Shown piece after piece: positions 1-8,000 of a stretch of DNA of 64,000 bases; within the stretch, counting starts at the first letter, position 1; each line of letters starts with the position of its first letter. Source of the stretch: Bosea vestrisii. Its GTDB lineage: Bacteria > Pseudomonadota > Alphaproteobacteria > Rhizobiales > Beijerinckiaceae. Location of the stretch: the NCBI RefSeq assembly GCF_030144325.1, contig NZ_CP126307.1, positions 5,608,001-5,672,000 of the forward strand. The letters run 5' to 3'. Both the position numbers and the translations under genes were made by a program. The notes under the pieces are model-generated. The model did not search any database. It saw nothing but the letters and a program-made list of their open reading frames with translations, and was not told the origin of the DNA.

Positions 1-777
1 CGCGGCGTAGAGCGCGATCGCGGTGGCGTTCGAGACGTTGAGGCTCTTGATCGCGCCGGGCATGTCGAGCCGGGCGAGCTGGTCGCAGAGTTCGCGCGAG
101 CGCTGGCGCAGGCCCTTGCCCTCGGCGCCCATCACCAATACGAGCGGGCGGCGCAAGGTGACCTCGTCGAGCGAGACGTCCCCTTCCGAATCGAAGCCGA
201 GCCGCAGAAAACCGCGCTCGCCGAGCTTATCGAGCGCATCCCCCAGATTCTTAACTGCGATCAGCGGCACGTGTTCGAGCGCGCCGGAGGCCGATTTCGC
301 CAGCACGCCCGTCGCTGCCGGCGAATGGCGGATGGTGACGATCACGGCGGCGACGGCGAAGGCGGCGGCCGAGCGCAGGATCGCCCCGACATTGTGCGGG
401 TCGGTGATCTGGTCGAGCGCCAGCACGATCGCATCGTCCGGCAGGCTGTCGAGTTCGGGCGAGGGCAGGGGATCGCAGACGAGATAGAGCCCCTGATGCA
501 CCGCGTCGGGCGTCAGCAGCCGGTCGATCTGCGAGGGCCGGACCATTTCCGGTTCGATCGGCAATTTGCCGATCTCCTCGGCCAGGCGCTTCAGCGCGTT
601 CTCGGTGGCGAGGAGTTTTCGGAAGCGCCGCTGCGGATTGCGCAGCGCCTCGATCACCGGATGGGCGCCGTAGAGGATCGCCTCGTCGATCTCGCCCGGC
701 CGGTGCGGCGGCGGGCCGTCGCGATGCGGGCGGCCATGGCGACTCTGGGGACGGGGACGGGACGGGGCGGACATCAT
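1..777 (-). CDS. rlmB: TrmH-family 23S rRNA (guanosine-2'-O-)methyltransferase, partial
   Basis: SAM-dependent ribose methyltransferase of the SPOUT (TrmH/RlmB) family that modifies structured RNA, most likely 23S rRNA. The frame is open to the left window edge, so only the last few residues are missing. After a basic, proline-rich N-terminus comes the substrate-binding domain (about residues 31-105, starting ILYGAHPVIEAL). The SPOUT knot follows, with DPHNVGAILRSA near residue 127, LVMGAEGKGLR near 220 and SLNVSNATAIALY near 246. These are the three family motifs. Two adjacent ATGs (777 and 774) follow a GGAG-like site. The symbol is by family; a tRNA substrate cannot be excluded. Confidence 0.85.
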   Translation of the reverse strand, partial: MMSAPSRPRPQSRHGRPHRDGPPPHRPGEIDEAILYGAHPVIEALRNPQRRFRKLLATENALKRLAEEIGKLPIEPEMVRPSQIDRLLTPDAVHQGLYLVCDPLPSPELDSLPDDAIVLALDQITDPHNVGAILRSAAAFAVAAVIVTIRHSPAATGVLAKSASGALEHVPLIAVKNLGDALDKLGERGFLRLGFDSEGDVSLDEVTLRRPLVLVMGAEGKGLRQRSRELCDQLARLDMPGAIKSLNVSNATAIALYAA

Positions 778-884
778 GGCTCCGGAAACGTGATGCCATG
801 CCCTGCCATGGCGTGGCCGGCTTGGCCAGCCCGAAGGCCGGGACGAGGGATTTTCACTTGGTTCATTGCAAGGAGACTATGCCG

Positions 885-1448
885 ATGACGAAACCGAATG
901 AACGCCTGTTCGTGGTGACCGGCGGGCCCGGCGCCGGCAAGACGACGCTGCTCGCCGCGCTGGCCGCCGAAGGTCACCGGATTGCGCCGGAGGCGGGGCG
1001 GGCGATCATCCGCGACCAGCTCGCGATCGACGGACCGGCCTTGCCCTGGCGCGACCGGGGGCTGTTCGCCGAGCTGATGCTCGGCTTCGACATGCGCTCC
1101 CATGGCGAGGCGCAGACGAGCATGGCGGCGGTCTTTTTCGACCGCGGCATTCCCGACACCATCGGTTACCTGCGGCTCTGCGGGCTCGAGGTGCCGGGCC
1201 ATCTCGACCGCGCGGCTCGCGCGTTCCGTTACGCTTCGATCGTCTTCGCCGCGCCGCCCTGGCGCGAGATTTACGCCCAGGATGCCGAACGCAAGCAGGA
1301 TTTCGCCGAAGCCGAACGCACTTACGATGCAGTCACTGCAGCCTATCGCGAGCACGGCTACGAACTGGTGGAGCTCCCGCGTGTGAATGTTGAGAGGCGT
1401 GTCGCTTTCGTGCTGGAACGCGTGCGACGCCTTGCTTCCGATAGGTAA
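885..1448 (+). CDS. AAA family ATPase (NadR/Ttd14-like kinase domain)
   Basis: Small P-loop protein of 187 residues. A Walker A motif GGPGAGKTT lies at about residues 13-21 and a FFDRGIPD segment resembles a Walker B/DR motif of nucleoside-kinase-like folds. The length and layout match the AAA_28 group, in which the substrate is usually unknown. The start is placed at 885 because AAGGAG at 870-875 lies 9 nt upstream; an in-frame ATG at 879 is too close to that site. It is divergent from the rRNA methyltransferase. The nucleotide-binding assignment is firm, the function is not. Confidence 0.7.
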   Translation: MTKPNERLFVVTGGPGAGKTTLLAALAAEGHRIAPEAGRAIIRDQLAIDGPALPWRDRGLFAELMLGFDMRSHGEAQTSMAAVFFDRGIPDTIGYLRLCGLEVPGHLDRAARAFRYASIVFAAPPWREIYAQDAERKQDFAEAERTYDAVTAAYREHGYELVELPRVNVERRVAFVLERVRRLASDR

Positions 1449-1496
1449 GTTTCCGCGCTAGGCTCGCCCCTTCGCCGCAGCTCCGGGAGGCGCGTC

Positions 1497-2075
1497 ATGG
1501 CTGAGAGCTCCGAAGCCGGCACGATGCGCTCGGGCCGGACGCTGAACCATCTGGTGCCCGGGCGCGATTGCGGCGACTGCGTCGCCTGCTGCGAGGTGCT
1601 GCGCATCGTCGATCCGGAGGTCGGCAAGCCGGCCGGCGTGATGTGCCGCCATAACACCGGCAAGGGCTGCGGCATTCATGCGACGCGGCCGGATATCTGC
1701 CGGAGCTGGTTCTGCCTGTGGCGCCGCATCGATGCCATGCCGGACGAGGCGCGACCGGATCGTTGCGGTGTGATCTTCTGCCTGGAGGGAGATGAGGGAC
1801 ACGCGAATCCGTTCGCGCGCTTCTGCGTCGTGGCGCGGCCCGTTGCAGGCTCGCGGGCGCTGCGCAGCTCGCTGGTCAGGCAGGTCATCGCCATGTTCGC
1901 CCGCCAGGGAGAGCTGCCGGTCTGGGTGCACCGCCATGGTGTGCGCAGCCTGGTTCACCCGCCGCCCGATCTCGCCGACGCGATCGAGCGGCCGGAGGCG
2001 ACGCCGTTCCAGGCCTTCGTCCCCGCTGCGCTCGCCTGGCGCAGGCGCCATCGCGCCAACTGGCCCCAGGGCTGA
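1497..2075 (+). CDS. Cysteine-rich YkgJ-like hypothetical protein
   Basis: Protein of 192 residues whose N-terminal half is rich in cysteines: CGDCVACC at about residues 25-32, then Cys near 50 and 58, and RPDICRSWFC near 64-73. This spacing resembles the YkgJ/UPF0153 family, proposed to bind zinc or an iron-sulfur cluster. The C-terminal half has no recognisable motif and no membrane segment. It stands between the ATPase and tRNA-Tyr and shows no operon partner. Family membership is inferred from the Cys pattern; the role is unknown. Confidence 0.6.
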   Translation: MAESSEAGTMRSGRTLNHLVPGRDCGDCVACCEVLRIVDPEVGKPAGVMCRHNTGKGCGIHATRPDICRSWFCLWRRIDAMPDEARPDRCGVIFCLEGDEGHANPFARFCVVARPVAGSRALRSSLVRQVIAMFARQGELPVWVHRHGVRSLVHPPPDLADAIERPEATPFQAFVPAALAWRRRHRANWPQG

Positions 2076-2120
2076 GCGGGGTACGAGTGCGATTGCTTGT
2101 CGCCAGATGGCTTTTTGGCG

Positions 2121-2149
2121 TTGACAGCCGGCTGACCTCTCCTCATAAG
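2121..2149 (+). promoter_or_regulatory. Predicted promoter of tRNA-Tyr
   Basis: TTGACA at 2121-2126, a 17-nt spacer and CATAAG at 2144-2149 form a near-consensus housekeeping promoter. Predicted transcription starts near 2157, about 70 nt before the tRNA. Confidence 0.6.
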
Positions 2150-2227
2150 TCCGCCCGCGCCTGCCGCCCTTCACAAAAGTGAAACAGGCGGTTGCGGCCG
2201 ACCTTCGGGTCAGCCTGCGGCAAGGCG

Positions 2228-2312
2228 GGGGGAATGTCCCGAGCGGCAAAGGGGGCGGACTGTAAATCCGCTGGCTATGCCTTCGCAGGTTCGAGTCCTG
2301 CTTCCCCCACCA
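2228..2312 (+). tRNA. tRNA-Tyr (anticodon GTA)
   Basis: The acceptor arms GGGGGAA (2228-2234) and TTCCCCC (2302-2308) pair. The anticodon GTA lies at 2262-2264 in the loop CTGTAAA. A long variable arm typical of tRNA-Tyr follows, then the T-loop GGTTCGAGTCC and an encoded CCA at 2310-2312. Length is 85 nt. Confidence 0.97.
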
Positions 2313-2406
2313 CCTTGCCTTTTGGCGCTGGTTTTCTCAGCCTTTCGGCGCCACGCCCGCACCCGACGTCAGGTGCGGGAGCAAACATTCGCCTTTGCTC
2401 GGCGCG

Positions 2407-3444
2407 TTATCGCAATGGCGGCGCGTAGAGGACGCCGCCCATGTTCCAGAGCTGGTTGAGGCCGCGCGGGATGGCGAGCTGCGAGCCGGTACCGAGATTG
2501 CGCTCGTAGATCTCGGCATAGTTTCCGGTCGCCTTGACCGCCCGGATCGCCCAGTTGGCGTCAAGGCCGAGCGCCTTGCCGAAATCCCCTTCGGCGCCGG
2601 TGAAGCGGCGCACATCCGGTTTCTGCGACTTCAGCGCCTCGTCGACATTGGCGGCCGCAATGCCGAGCTCCTCGGCGTTGACCAGTGCGAAGTTCACCCA
2701 TTTCACCAGATTGAACCAGGCGAAGTCGTCGCTGCGCACCACCGGGCCGAGCGGCTCCTTCGAGATCACGTCCGGCAGCACCACTGCCTCCGCCGGCTTT
2801 GCCAGCTTGAGACGCTCGCCGTGCAGCGCCGACTGGTCCCGGGTCAGCACGTCGCATTGTCCGGACTGGAAGGCGGCGAGGGCCTCTGCCGCGCCCGGGA
2901 AGGCCTTCTCCTCATAAGCCATCGAATTGGCCCGGAAGAAGTCGGCGAGGTTGAGCTGGGTGGTGGTGCCGGCCTCGACGCAGATCTTCGCCTTGTCGAG
3001 CGCCAGCGCCCCGTCGACGCCGAGCGCCCGCTTGGCCAGGAAGCCCTGGCCATCATGGAAGGTGATGCCGGTGAAGGCGAGGCCGAGCTGCGCCTCGCGT
3101 GCGAGCGTCCAGGTCGAGTTGCGCGCCAGCAGGTCGACCTTGCCGCTCTTCAGCGCCTCGAAACGCTCGCTGGCCGACAGCGGCGTGAAGGCGACCTTGC
3201 TCGCATCGCCGAGCACCGCCGCCGCGGTGGCGCGGCAGAAATCGACGTCGAATCCGCGCCAGCTGCCCTGTGCATCCTTGTCCGAGAAGCCGGTCACGCC
3301 CTCGCTGACGCCGCATTGCAGCGTGCCGCGCTGCTTCACGGTGTCGAGCGTCCCGGCGCTGGCCGGCACTGCGGACAGGCTCGCCAGCACCCCGAGGGCG
3401 GCGAACTGGAGACTGCGTGAGCGAACCCGTGAGGCCTTCGACAT
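2407..3444 (-). CDS. Amino-acid ABC transporter substrate-binding protein (AapJ/BztA type)
   Basis: Periplasmic receptor for polar amino acids, 345 residues, of the type 3 solute-binding family. It begins with a cleavable signal peptide (about residues 1-30, ending VPASA). The mature part starts with TLDTVKQRGTLQCGVSEG, and the ligand-site region contains ARNSTWTLAREAQLG, typical of general L-amino-acid receptors AapJ and BztA. The start at 3444 has GGAG 9 nt upstream; two earlier in-frame ATGs lack this. The permease and ATPase genes that normally follow are absent here, so it is an orphan receptor that may serve a transporter elsewhere. Confidence 0.85.
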   Translation of the reverse strand: MSKASRVRSRSLQFAALGVLASLSAVPASAGTLDTVKQRGTLQCGVSEGVTGFSDKDAQGSWRGFDVDFCRATAAAVLGDASKVAFTPLSASERFEALKSGKVDLLARNSTWTLAREAQLGLAFTGITFHDGQGFLAKRALGVDGALALDKAKICVEAGTTTQLNLADFFRANSMAYEEKAFPGAAEALAAFQSGQCDVLTRDQSALHGERLKLAKPAEAVVLPDVISKEPLGPVVRSDDFAWFNLVKWVNFALVNAEELGIAAANVDEALKSQKPDVRRFTGAEGDFGKALGLDANWAIRAVKATGNYAEIYERNLGTGSQLAIPRGLNQLWNMGGVLYAPPLR

Positions 3445-3488
3445 GGCTCTCATCTCCTTGCGGCTATGGTCGGGGAGGGCGGGGCCAG

Positions 3489-4115
3489 TCATAGCGTCGC
3501 CTTGTGGCGGATGATGACCTTGGTCCCGACCGGGACGCGGTCATAGAGATCAACGATATCGCCATTGGCGAGACGGAAGCAGCCCGACGAGATCGCCTGG
3601 CCGATCGTCTCGGGCTGGTTGGTGCCGTGGACGCGGAAGACGGTCGAGCCAAGATAGAGGGCCCGCGCGCCCATCGGGTTGCCGGGACCACCGGCCATGA
3701 AGCGCGGCAGATAGGGCTGGCGCTGGATCATTTCTGGCGGCGGGCGCCAGTCCGGCCACTCGGCCTTGCGGCTGACCTGGACCTGGCCCGACCAGGTGAA
3801 GCCCTCGCGGCCGACGCCGATGCCGTAGCGCAGCGCCCGGCCATTGCCCTGGACGATGTAGAGGAAGCGCTCTCCCGAATGGATCACGACGGTGCCCGGC
3901 GCCTCGTTCGAGCGGAACAGCACCATCTGGCGGGCATAAGGGCCCTCGGTGATGCTGACCTCCTCGGTCGAGACGCGACCGGGCTCGTCGCCGATGTCCA
4001 TCGTTTCCTGCAACCCGGCGGGCGGGCGCGGCTGGGCCGTGGCAAGACCGGTCAAGGCGAGTAGGGACGTGGCCAGGAGACTGCGCAGGACGATACGAGT
4101 GGTGCTCATAGGCAT
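3489..4115 (-). CDS. L,D-transpeptidase (YkuD family)
   Basis: Exported peptidoglycan-modifying enzyme of 208 residues that forms 3-3 crosslinks or attaches proteins to diaminopimelate. A signal peptide spans about residues 1-27. The catalytic motif is complete: HGTNQPETIGQ from His163, then SSGCFRL with Cys179 and Arg181. The segment around PWNPMG-like PGNPMGARALYLG is also typical of alphaproteobacterial YkuD enzymes. It lies between an amino-acid receptor and a lipoprotein on the same strand with short gaps. A second YkuD gene is at 49437. Its particular crosslinking role is unknown. Confidence 0.85.
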   Translation of the reverse strand: MPMSTTRIVLRSLLATSLLALTGLATAQPRPPAGLQETMDIGDEPGRVSTEEVSITEGPYARQMVLFRSNEAPGTVVIHSGERFLYIVQGNGRALRYGIGVGREGFTWSGQVQVSRKAEWPDWRPPPEMIQRQPYLPRFMAGGPGNPMGARALYLGSTVFRVHGTNQPETIGQAISSGCFRLANGDIVDLYDRVPVGTKVIIRHKATL

Positions 4116-4124
4116 CGCCTCCGG

Positions 4125-4622
4125 TCAGCCGCAGCGAGAATAGATGAAGGTGCCGTAGCGGCGGCTCGCATCCGGATCGACGAACCGCATCACCAGCATC
4201 GACTTGCTGTGCGACAGGATCTCGCGGTCCTGCGGATCGCCGGCCGGAGCTTCGAAGCCGACATAGGTCTTGCCGCCACCAGACTTCAGCCTGAGCTCAT
4301 AGGGCTTGGGATCGTCGGCGACGTGCATCATCACCCCGTCATTCGGCCCGTTGCTGATCACATAGGGCTGCTTGCATTGCCCCCGCGCCTCCGCCTCGGT
4401 GCGCTTGCGATCCTTGTCGGTATGGAAGGAGGCGATACCCCAGCGCCCGACCAGGGCGTCTCGCGAGATGCCGGATGGAGGAGGCGCGCTCGCCGCACTC
4501 CCGCCCGACGACGACAGGCCTTCGCCACCGCCGCAGCCGGCCAGGAGAAGCGGTAGCAGCAGGCCACAGGCCGGGCCGCCGAGGCGCTTGGCGCTCGCAA
4601 GCTCCACATGTCTCTGTCTCAT
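4125..4622 (-). CDS. Hypothetical lipoprotein
   Basis: Predicted outer-membrane or periplasmic lipoprotein of 165 residues. The lipobox LLLAGC sits near residue 29 and is followed by a Gly/Ser-rich linker. The domain after it begins LVGRWGIASFHTDKDRKR and ends with RRYGTFIYSRC. I do not recognise the family. The start at 4622 follows GGGAGGGAC, a strong ribosome-binding site, and gives a normal signal peptide; an upstream in-frame extension would bury the lipobox. It is 9 nt upstream of the L,D-transpeptidase start, so the two are probably co-transcribed, which suggests a cell-envelope role. Confidence 0.65.
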   Translation of the reverse strand: MRQRHVELASAKRLGGPACGLLLPLLLAGCGGGEGLSSSGGSAASAPPPSGISRDALVGRWGIASFHTDKDRKRTEAEARGQCKQPYVISNGPNDGVMMHVADDPKPYELRLKSGGGKTYVGFEAPAGDPQDREILSHSKSMLVMRFVDPDASRRYGTFIYSRCG

Positions 4623-4882
4623 TGTCCCTCCCAGGCGTGTCATCGGCATCGATGCGTGTCGCGTAGTGGCCGGCTTTTGGGCGCGGCAAGCTGCTTCCAG
4701 GGCTTTCAGGCGCAGCGTGCGGCGTCCGTCAGGCCGCAAGGGAACGGCTGGATTGGTCCGTAGGACACCCGCAAATCGGATCGCGATCAAGCCCTCATGG
4801 TTCAGATCGGTTACTCACCTGCGGGACGGAGAAGCGAGATGCGGCTCCGATGAGAAAAACGCGCAGGTCAGACCAAGTCGAA

Positions 4883-5395
4883 TCAGAGCGAAGCAGCCAT
4901 CTCCGACAGCTTCGCGATGGTATTGATGTTGCGGGCGGTGCCGCGCGCGGCGGCCGGGATCTTGAGCTTGGAATCGCGCATCCCCGTGCCGTAGGCGACG
5001 TAGATTTCGCAGCTGCCGAGTCGCAGTTCCTCGTCGCCGCGGCCGCGGACATCGTCGAGCGCATCGGCTGGCGGCGGCTCGTCGAGGAAGATGGCGACGA
5101 CCCGGTTCGGCGGCTGATCGGCAAACGGATTGAAGCGGTGTACGGCGGCCATCTCATCGGCCGTCCGCACGATCACGCCGACCGGCTTGCCGGCATAGTC
5201 GAGGAGCCGGCGCTCCAGCGCCGCCTTGACCTGCGCCGCGCTACCTTCAGCGCAGAACACGACATTGCCGCTGGCGATGTAGGTCGTGATCTTCGTGAAG
5301 CCCTCTTCCAGGCACATCGCCTTCAGATCCGACATGGCGAGCTTGCCGGTGCCGCCGACATTGACCGCGCGCAACAAGGCCACATAGCTCGGCAT
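4883..5395 (-). CDS. DUF1697 domain protein
   Basis: Cytoplasmic protein of 170 residues matching the DUF1697 family. It begins YVALLRAVNVGGTGKL, continues with the conserved TYIASGNVVF near residue 39 and ends with a segment around KLKIPAAARGTARNINT, where the family's conserved RNWNT-like motif occurs. No enzymatic activity is established for the family. The start at 5395 follows a GAGG site. The gene is isolated, with a possible 40-residue reading frame upstream on the same strand. Confidence 0.8.
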   Translation of the reverse strand: MPSYVALLRAVNVGGTGKLAMSDLKAMCLEEGFTKITTYIASGNVVFCAEGSAAQVKAALERRLLDYAGKPVGVIVRTADEMAAVHRFNPFADQPPNRVVAIFLDEPPPADALDDVRGRGDEELRLGSCEIYVAYGTGMRDSKLKIPAAARGTARNINTIAKLSEMAASL

Positions 5396-5505
5396 CGATT
5401 CCTCGCCCTTCGATCGGAAGGCTAGTCTCGAAACCGAAGCCAGGCCAGATGCCCGGCGCTCGCCGGTGCCCGGGCGGGAGGCATATCGGCGCTGACGGAA
5501 GGAGA

Positions 5506-5628
5506 TCAGCGCAGCATCATGAGCAAAGCGAGCGTGCCCGCGCCATGGACCAGCATCATCTGCCAGACAGGCACCGCGGCTAGGACCTCGGCTCTGCATG
5601 GACAGCGCAGATCGTCGAATTCGCACAT
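5506..5628 (-). CDS. Possible 40-residue small membrane protein
   Basis: A short frame (ATG at 5628, TGA at 5506) with GGGGGAAG seven nt upstream. The product has an N-terminal acidic and cysteine-containing stretch (CEFDDLRCPC) followed by one hydrophobic segment, VPVWQMMLVHGAGTLALLMM. That layout is typical of small single-pass proteins, and the ribosome-binding site is good. Nothing else supports expression, and no family is recognised. Confidence 0.35.
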   Translation of the reverse strand: MCEFDDLRCPCRAEVLAAVPVWQMMLVHGAGTLALLMMLR

Positions 5629-5675
5629 GTCGCTTCCCCCAACGTCACGCTAGCGGCCCGCCATTTCGCCTTCAC

Positions 5676-5738
5676 CCCCCATTTGGGGGATTTTGTCGCA
5701 GTGGGCTCGAATTTCGCTCTTTCACCCCCAAATGGGGG
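5676..5738. repeat. Pair of 14-bp palindromes CCCCCATTTGGGGG / CCCCCAAATGGGGG
   Basis: Two palindromes, at 5676-5689 and 5725-5738, are exact reverse complements of each other. Each is preceded by TTCAC and their starts are 49 bp apart. Both lie just upstream of the small gene at 5788. A third copy of the core is at 29917-29930 inside a longer hairpin. They could be operators for an unknown regulator or copies of a small palindromic repeat. Confidence 0.6.
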
Positions 5739-5787
5739 CAGTCGCGCGGCAAGGCCTTGCTAGGCTTGCCGTTGGGGAAGAGGGACT

Positions 5788-5925
5788 ATGGGAATCGCAC
5801 TTTTCAGCACGGCGGTGGCCGCAGCCGGCGCCCTGGCCTTCGGCACGCTCGCCGGAGGGGCGGCACTCGGCGCGTTCACGGGCGCCGCGATCTGGCTCGG
5901 CCGACTGGCGTTGAGCGATACGTAA
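5788..5925 (+). CDS. Small Gly/Ala-rich membrane protein (45 aa)
   Basis: Frame of 45 residues preceded by GAGGG at a suitable distance (AGAGGGACT before the ATG). Almost the entire product is one hydrophobic, glycine- and alanine-rich segment (residues 3-42), ending LGRLALSDT. The Gly-rich stretch LAFGTLAGGAALGAFTGAA looks like a glycine-zipper-type membrane helix. No family is recognised. It follows the two CCCCC/GGGGG palindromes, which may regulate it, and precedes tRNA-Gly. Confidence 0.5.
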   Translation: MGIALFSTAVAAAGALAFGTLAGGAALGAFTGAAIWLGRLALSDT

Positions 5926-5981
5926 ATGCGCCCACGTGCCGCGCCGCAGGTGGATGACGCCATCTTCTTTCCTGCGATGGG

Positions 5982-6010
5982 TTGACACCTACCGGCCGGA
6001 TGCGGAATTT
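5982..6010 (+). promoter_or_regulatory. Predicted promoter of tRNA-Gly
   Basis: TTGACA at 5982-5987, a 17-nt spacer and GAATTT at 6005-6010. Transcription would start just before the tRNA at 6022. Confidence 0.5.
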
Positions 6011-6021
6011 GGCGGCCCGGC

Positions 6022-6095
6022 GCGGGTGTAGCTCAATGGTAGAGCAGCAGCCTTCCAAGCTGAATACGAGGGTTCGATTCCCTCCACCCGCTCCA
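6022..6095 (+). tRNA. tRNA-Gly (anticodon TCC)
   Basis: The arms GCGGGTG (6022-6028) and CACCCGC (6085-6091) pair. The D-loop reads GCTCAATGGTAGAGC. The anticodon TCC lies in the loop CTTCCAA, the T-loop is GGTTCGATTCC, and CCA is encoded at 6093-6095. Length is 74 nt. Confidence 0.97.
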
Positions 6096-6144
6096 GCCCC
6101 TCACATCGTTTCATCTTTGCCCCGCCTTGCTGTGTAGCCCCCGG

Positions 6145-6798
6145 CTAGGAGCTGACGCGGCGGGCGCTTTGCGCGCTGTGCTCGAGCGCCCCGATCCCGT
6201 TCACGAAGAGCCCGATCGTCTCGCGGGCGATATCGTCGACGGAGAGCGGCCCAGCCGGATCGTGCCAGCGGGCGATCCAGCTCAGCGCCCCGGCCGCGGC
6301 GAAGGCGAGCAGCTTGGGGTCGCAGGAACGGATCGAGCCGTCGGCGATGCCGGCTTCGATCAGCCCGCGAAAGCGCTTGTCGATCTTGCCCTTGAGGGCG
6401 CGCAATTCCTTGCGGGTCTCGGCCGGCAGGGGATCCTCGCCGACGAGGATGAGGCAGCGCCCGAAATCCTCGGTGACGATATGGGCGTATTCGGTCCAGA
6501 GCACGATCAGTCGGTCGAGGCCGCTGCCGCCGCTGCGCCTGGCCTCGGCGGCGGCGGCGGCGGTATCGAGCCGCTCCAGCCCGATGCGCACGCATTCGAA
6601 CAGGATCTCGTCCTTGCTACGCACGTAATGGTAAATCGTCGGCTTGGTGACGTTCAGGCGCTCGGCGACATCGTCGAGCGAGGTGCGGTGGAAGCCCTGC
6701 TCGGCGAAGGCCTGCGCCGCGACGCGCAGCACGGCCTCGCGCTTGAGGGCGCGTTCGCGCTCGCGCTGCGCCGGCGTCTTCCAGAGGGCTGTCGCCAT
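6145..6798 (-). CDS. TetR family transcriptional regulator
   Basis: Repressor of 217 residues. The N-terminal helix-turn-helix is clear: AAQAFAEQGFHRTSLDDVAERLNVTKPTIYHYVRSKDEI in outline, around residues 26-64. The ligand-binding C-terminal domain is of the type found in regulators of acyl-CoA and fatty-acid genes. It is the last gene of a long minus-strand operon and starts 8 nt after the thiolase stop, so it probably senses an acyl-CoA intermediate and represses its own operon. The start at 6798 is preferred because it sits beside the upstream stop and gives the usual short lead into the HTH. Confidence 0.85.
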   Translation of the reverse strand: MATALWKTPAQRERERALKREAVLRVAAQAFAEQGFHRTSLDDVAERLNVTKPTIYHYVRSKDEILFECVRIGLERLDTAAAAAEARRSGGSGLDRLIVLWTEYAHIVTEDFGRCLILVGEDPLPAETRKELRALKGKIDKRFRGLIEAGIADGSIRSCDPKLLAFAAAGALSWIARWHDPAGPLSVDDIARETIGLFVNGIGALEHSAQSARRVSS

Positions 6799-6805
6799 GG
6801 CCGGC

Positions 6806-7987
6806 TCAGGCCCGCTCGATCGCAAGCGCGATGCCCTGGCCACCGCCGATGCACATCGTCACTAGCCCGTAGCGACCGCCGGTGCGCTTCAGCTCATAGG
6901 CCGCCTTCAGGGTGATGATCGCACCGGTCGCGCCGACCGGATGGCCGAGCGCGATGGCGCCGCCATTGGGATTGACCTTGGCCGGATCGAAGCCGAGCTC
7001 CTTGGCGACCGCGCAGGCCTGGGCGGCGAAGGCCTCGTTCGACTCGATCACGTCGAAATCGGCGAGCGAGAGCCCGGTGCGCTTGAGCAGCGCCTGCACC
7101 GCCGGCACCGGGCCGATGCCCATCACTCCCGGTTCGACGCCGGCATGGGCATAGCCGACGATACGCGCCAGGATTGGCTTGCCCTCGCGGCCGGCGCGAC
7201 CTTCCTCCATCAGCACCATGGCGGCGGCGCCGTCATTGATGCCCGAGGCGTTGCCGGGCGTGACCGTGCCGTCCTTCTTGAAGGTCGGGCGCAGGCCCTT
7301 CAGCGTTTCCGCCGTCGTGCCGGGCTTGGGATGCTCGTCGGTGTCGAAGCTGATCGTGTCGCGGCCCTTGCGAACCTCTACGGGAAGAATTTGCTCCTTG
7401 AAGCGGCCAGCATTGATCGCCTCGGCGGCGCGGCGCTGGCTCTCGGCAGCGAAGATGTCCTGCGCCTCGCGATCGACGCCGTAGCGCTCGGCGACGTTCT
7501 CGGCGGTGATGCCCATGATGCCGTTGCCGAACGGGTCGGTCAGGATGCCGGTCAGGTGATCTGAGGCAACCGTGTCACCCATGCGCTGGCCGAAGCGGGC
7601 GGTCGACAGAAGGTGCGGCGCGCGGCTCATCGTCTCGGCGCCGCCGGCGACGGCCGTGTCGCAATCGCCGAGTATGATCGCCTGCGCGGCTGAGACGATC
7701 GCCTGAACGCCGGAGCCGCAGAGCCGGTTCAGCGTCATTGCCGGGACTTCGACCGGAATGCCGGCCTCGATCGCCGCGACGCGGGCGAGATAGGCGTCCT
7801 TCGACTCGGTCAGGATGACGTTGCCGAACACGACATGGCCGACCTCGGCAGCCGGCAGCTCGGCGCGGCGCAGCGCCTCGGCGACGCAAGCTGCGCCGAG
7901 AGCGGTCGGCGCATGGCCGGAGAGCGCTCCGCCGAAGGTTCCGATCGCGGTGCGCACGCCCGCGGTGATGACGACATGACGGCTCAT
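6806..7987 (-). CDS. Acetyl-CoA acetyltransferase (thiolase)
   Basis: Thiolase of 393 residues that either cleaves 3-ketoacyl-CoA or condenses two acetyl-CoA. All catalytic residues are visible: nucleophile Cys90 in LNRLCGSG, His349 in GHPVG and the second Cys379 in MCIGGGQG. The length matches the family exactly. It follows the acyl-CoA ligase in a Liv-transporter operon that also carries enoyl-CoA hydratase, so thiolytic chain shortening of an imported acid is the likelier role. A biosynthetic PhaA-like role (a PHB synthase gene lies at 33-35 kb) is the alternative. Confidence 0.92.
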   Translation of the reverse strand: MSRHVVITAGVRTAIGTFGGALSGHAPTALGAACVAEALRRAELPAAEVGHVVFGNVILTESKDAYLARVAAIEAGIPVEVPAMTLNRLCGSGVQAIVSAAQAIILGDCDTAVAGGAETMSRAPHLLSTARFGQRMGDTVASDHLTGILTDPFGNGIMGITAENVAERYGVDREAQDIFAAESQRRAAEAINAGRFKEQILPVEVRKGRDTISFDTDEHPKPGTTAETLKGLRPTFKKDGTVTPGNASGINDGAAAMVLMEEGRAGREGKPILARIVGYAHAGVEPGVMGIGPVPAVQALLKRTGLSLADFDVIESNEAFAAQACAVAKELGFDPAKVNPNGGAIALGHPVGATGAIITLKAAYELKRTGGRYGLVTMCIGGGQGIALAIERA

Positions 7988-8000
7988 GGAACTCTCTCCT

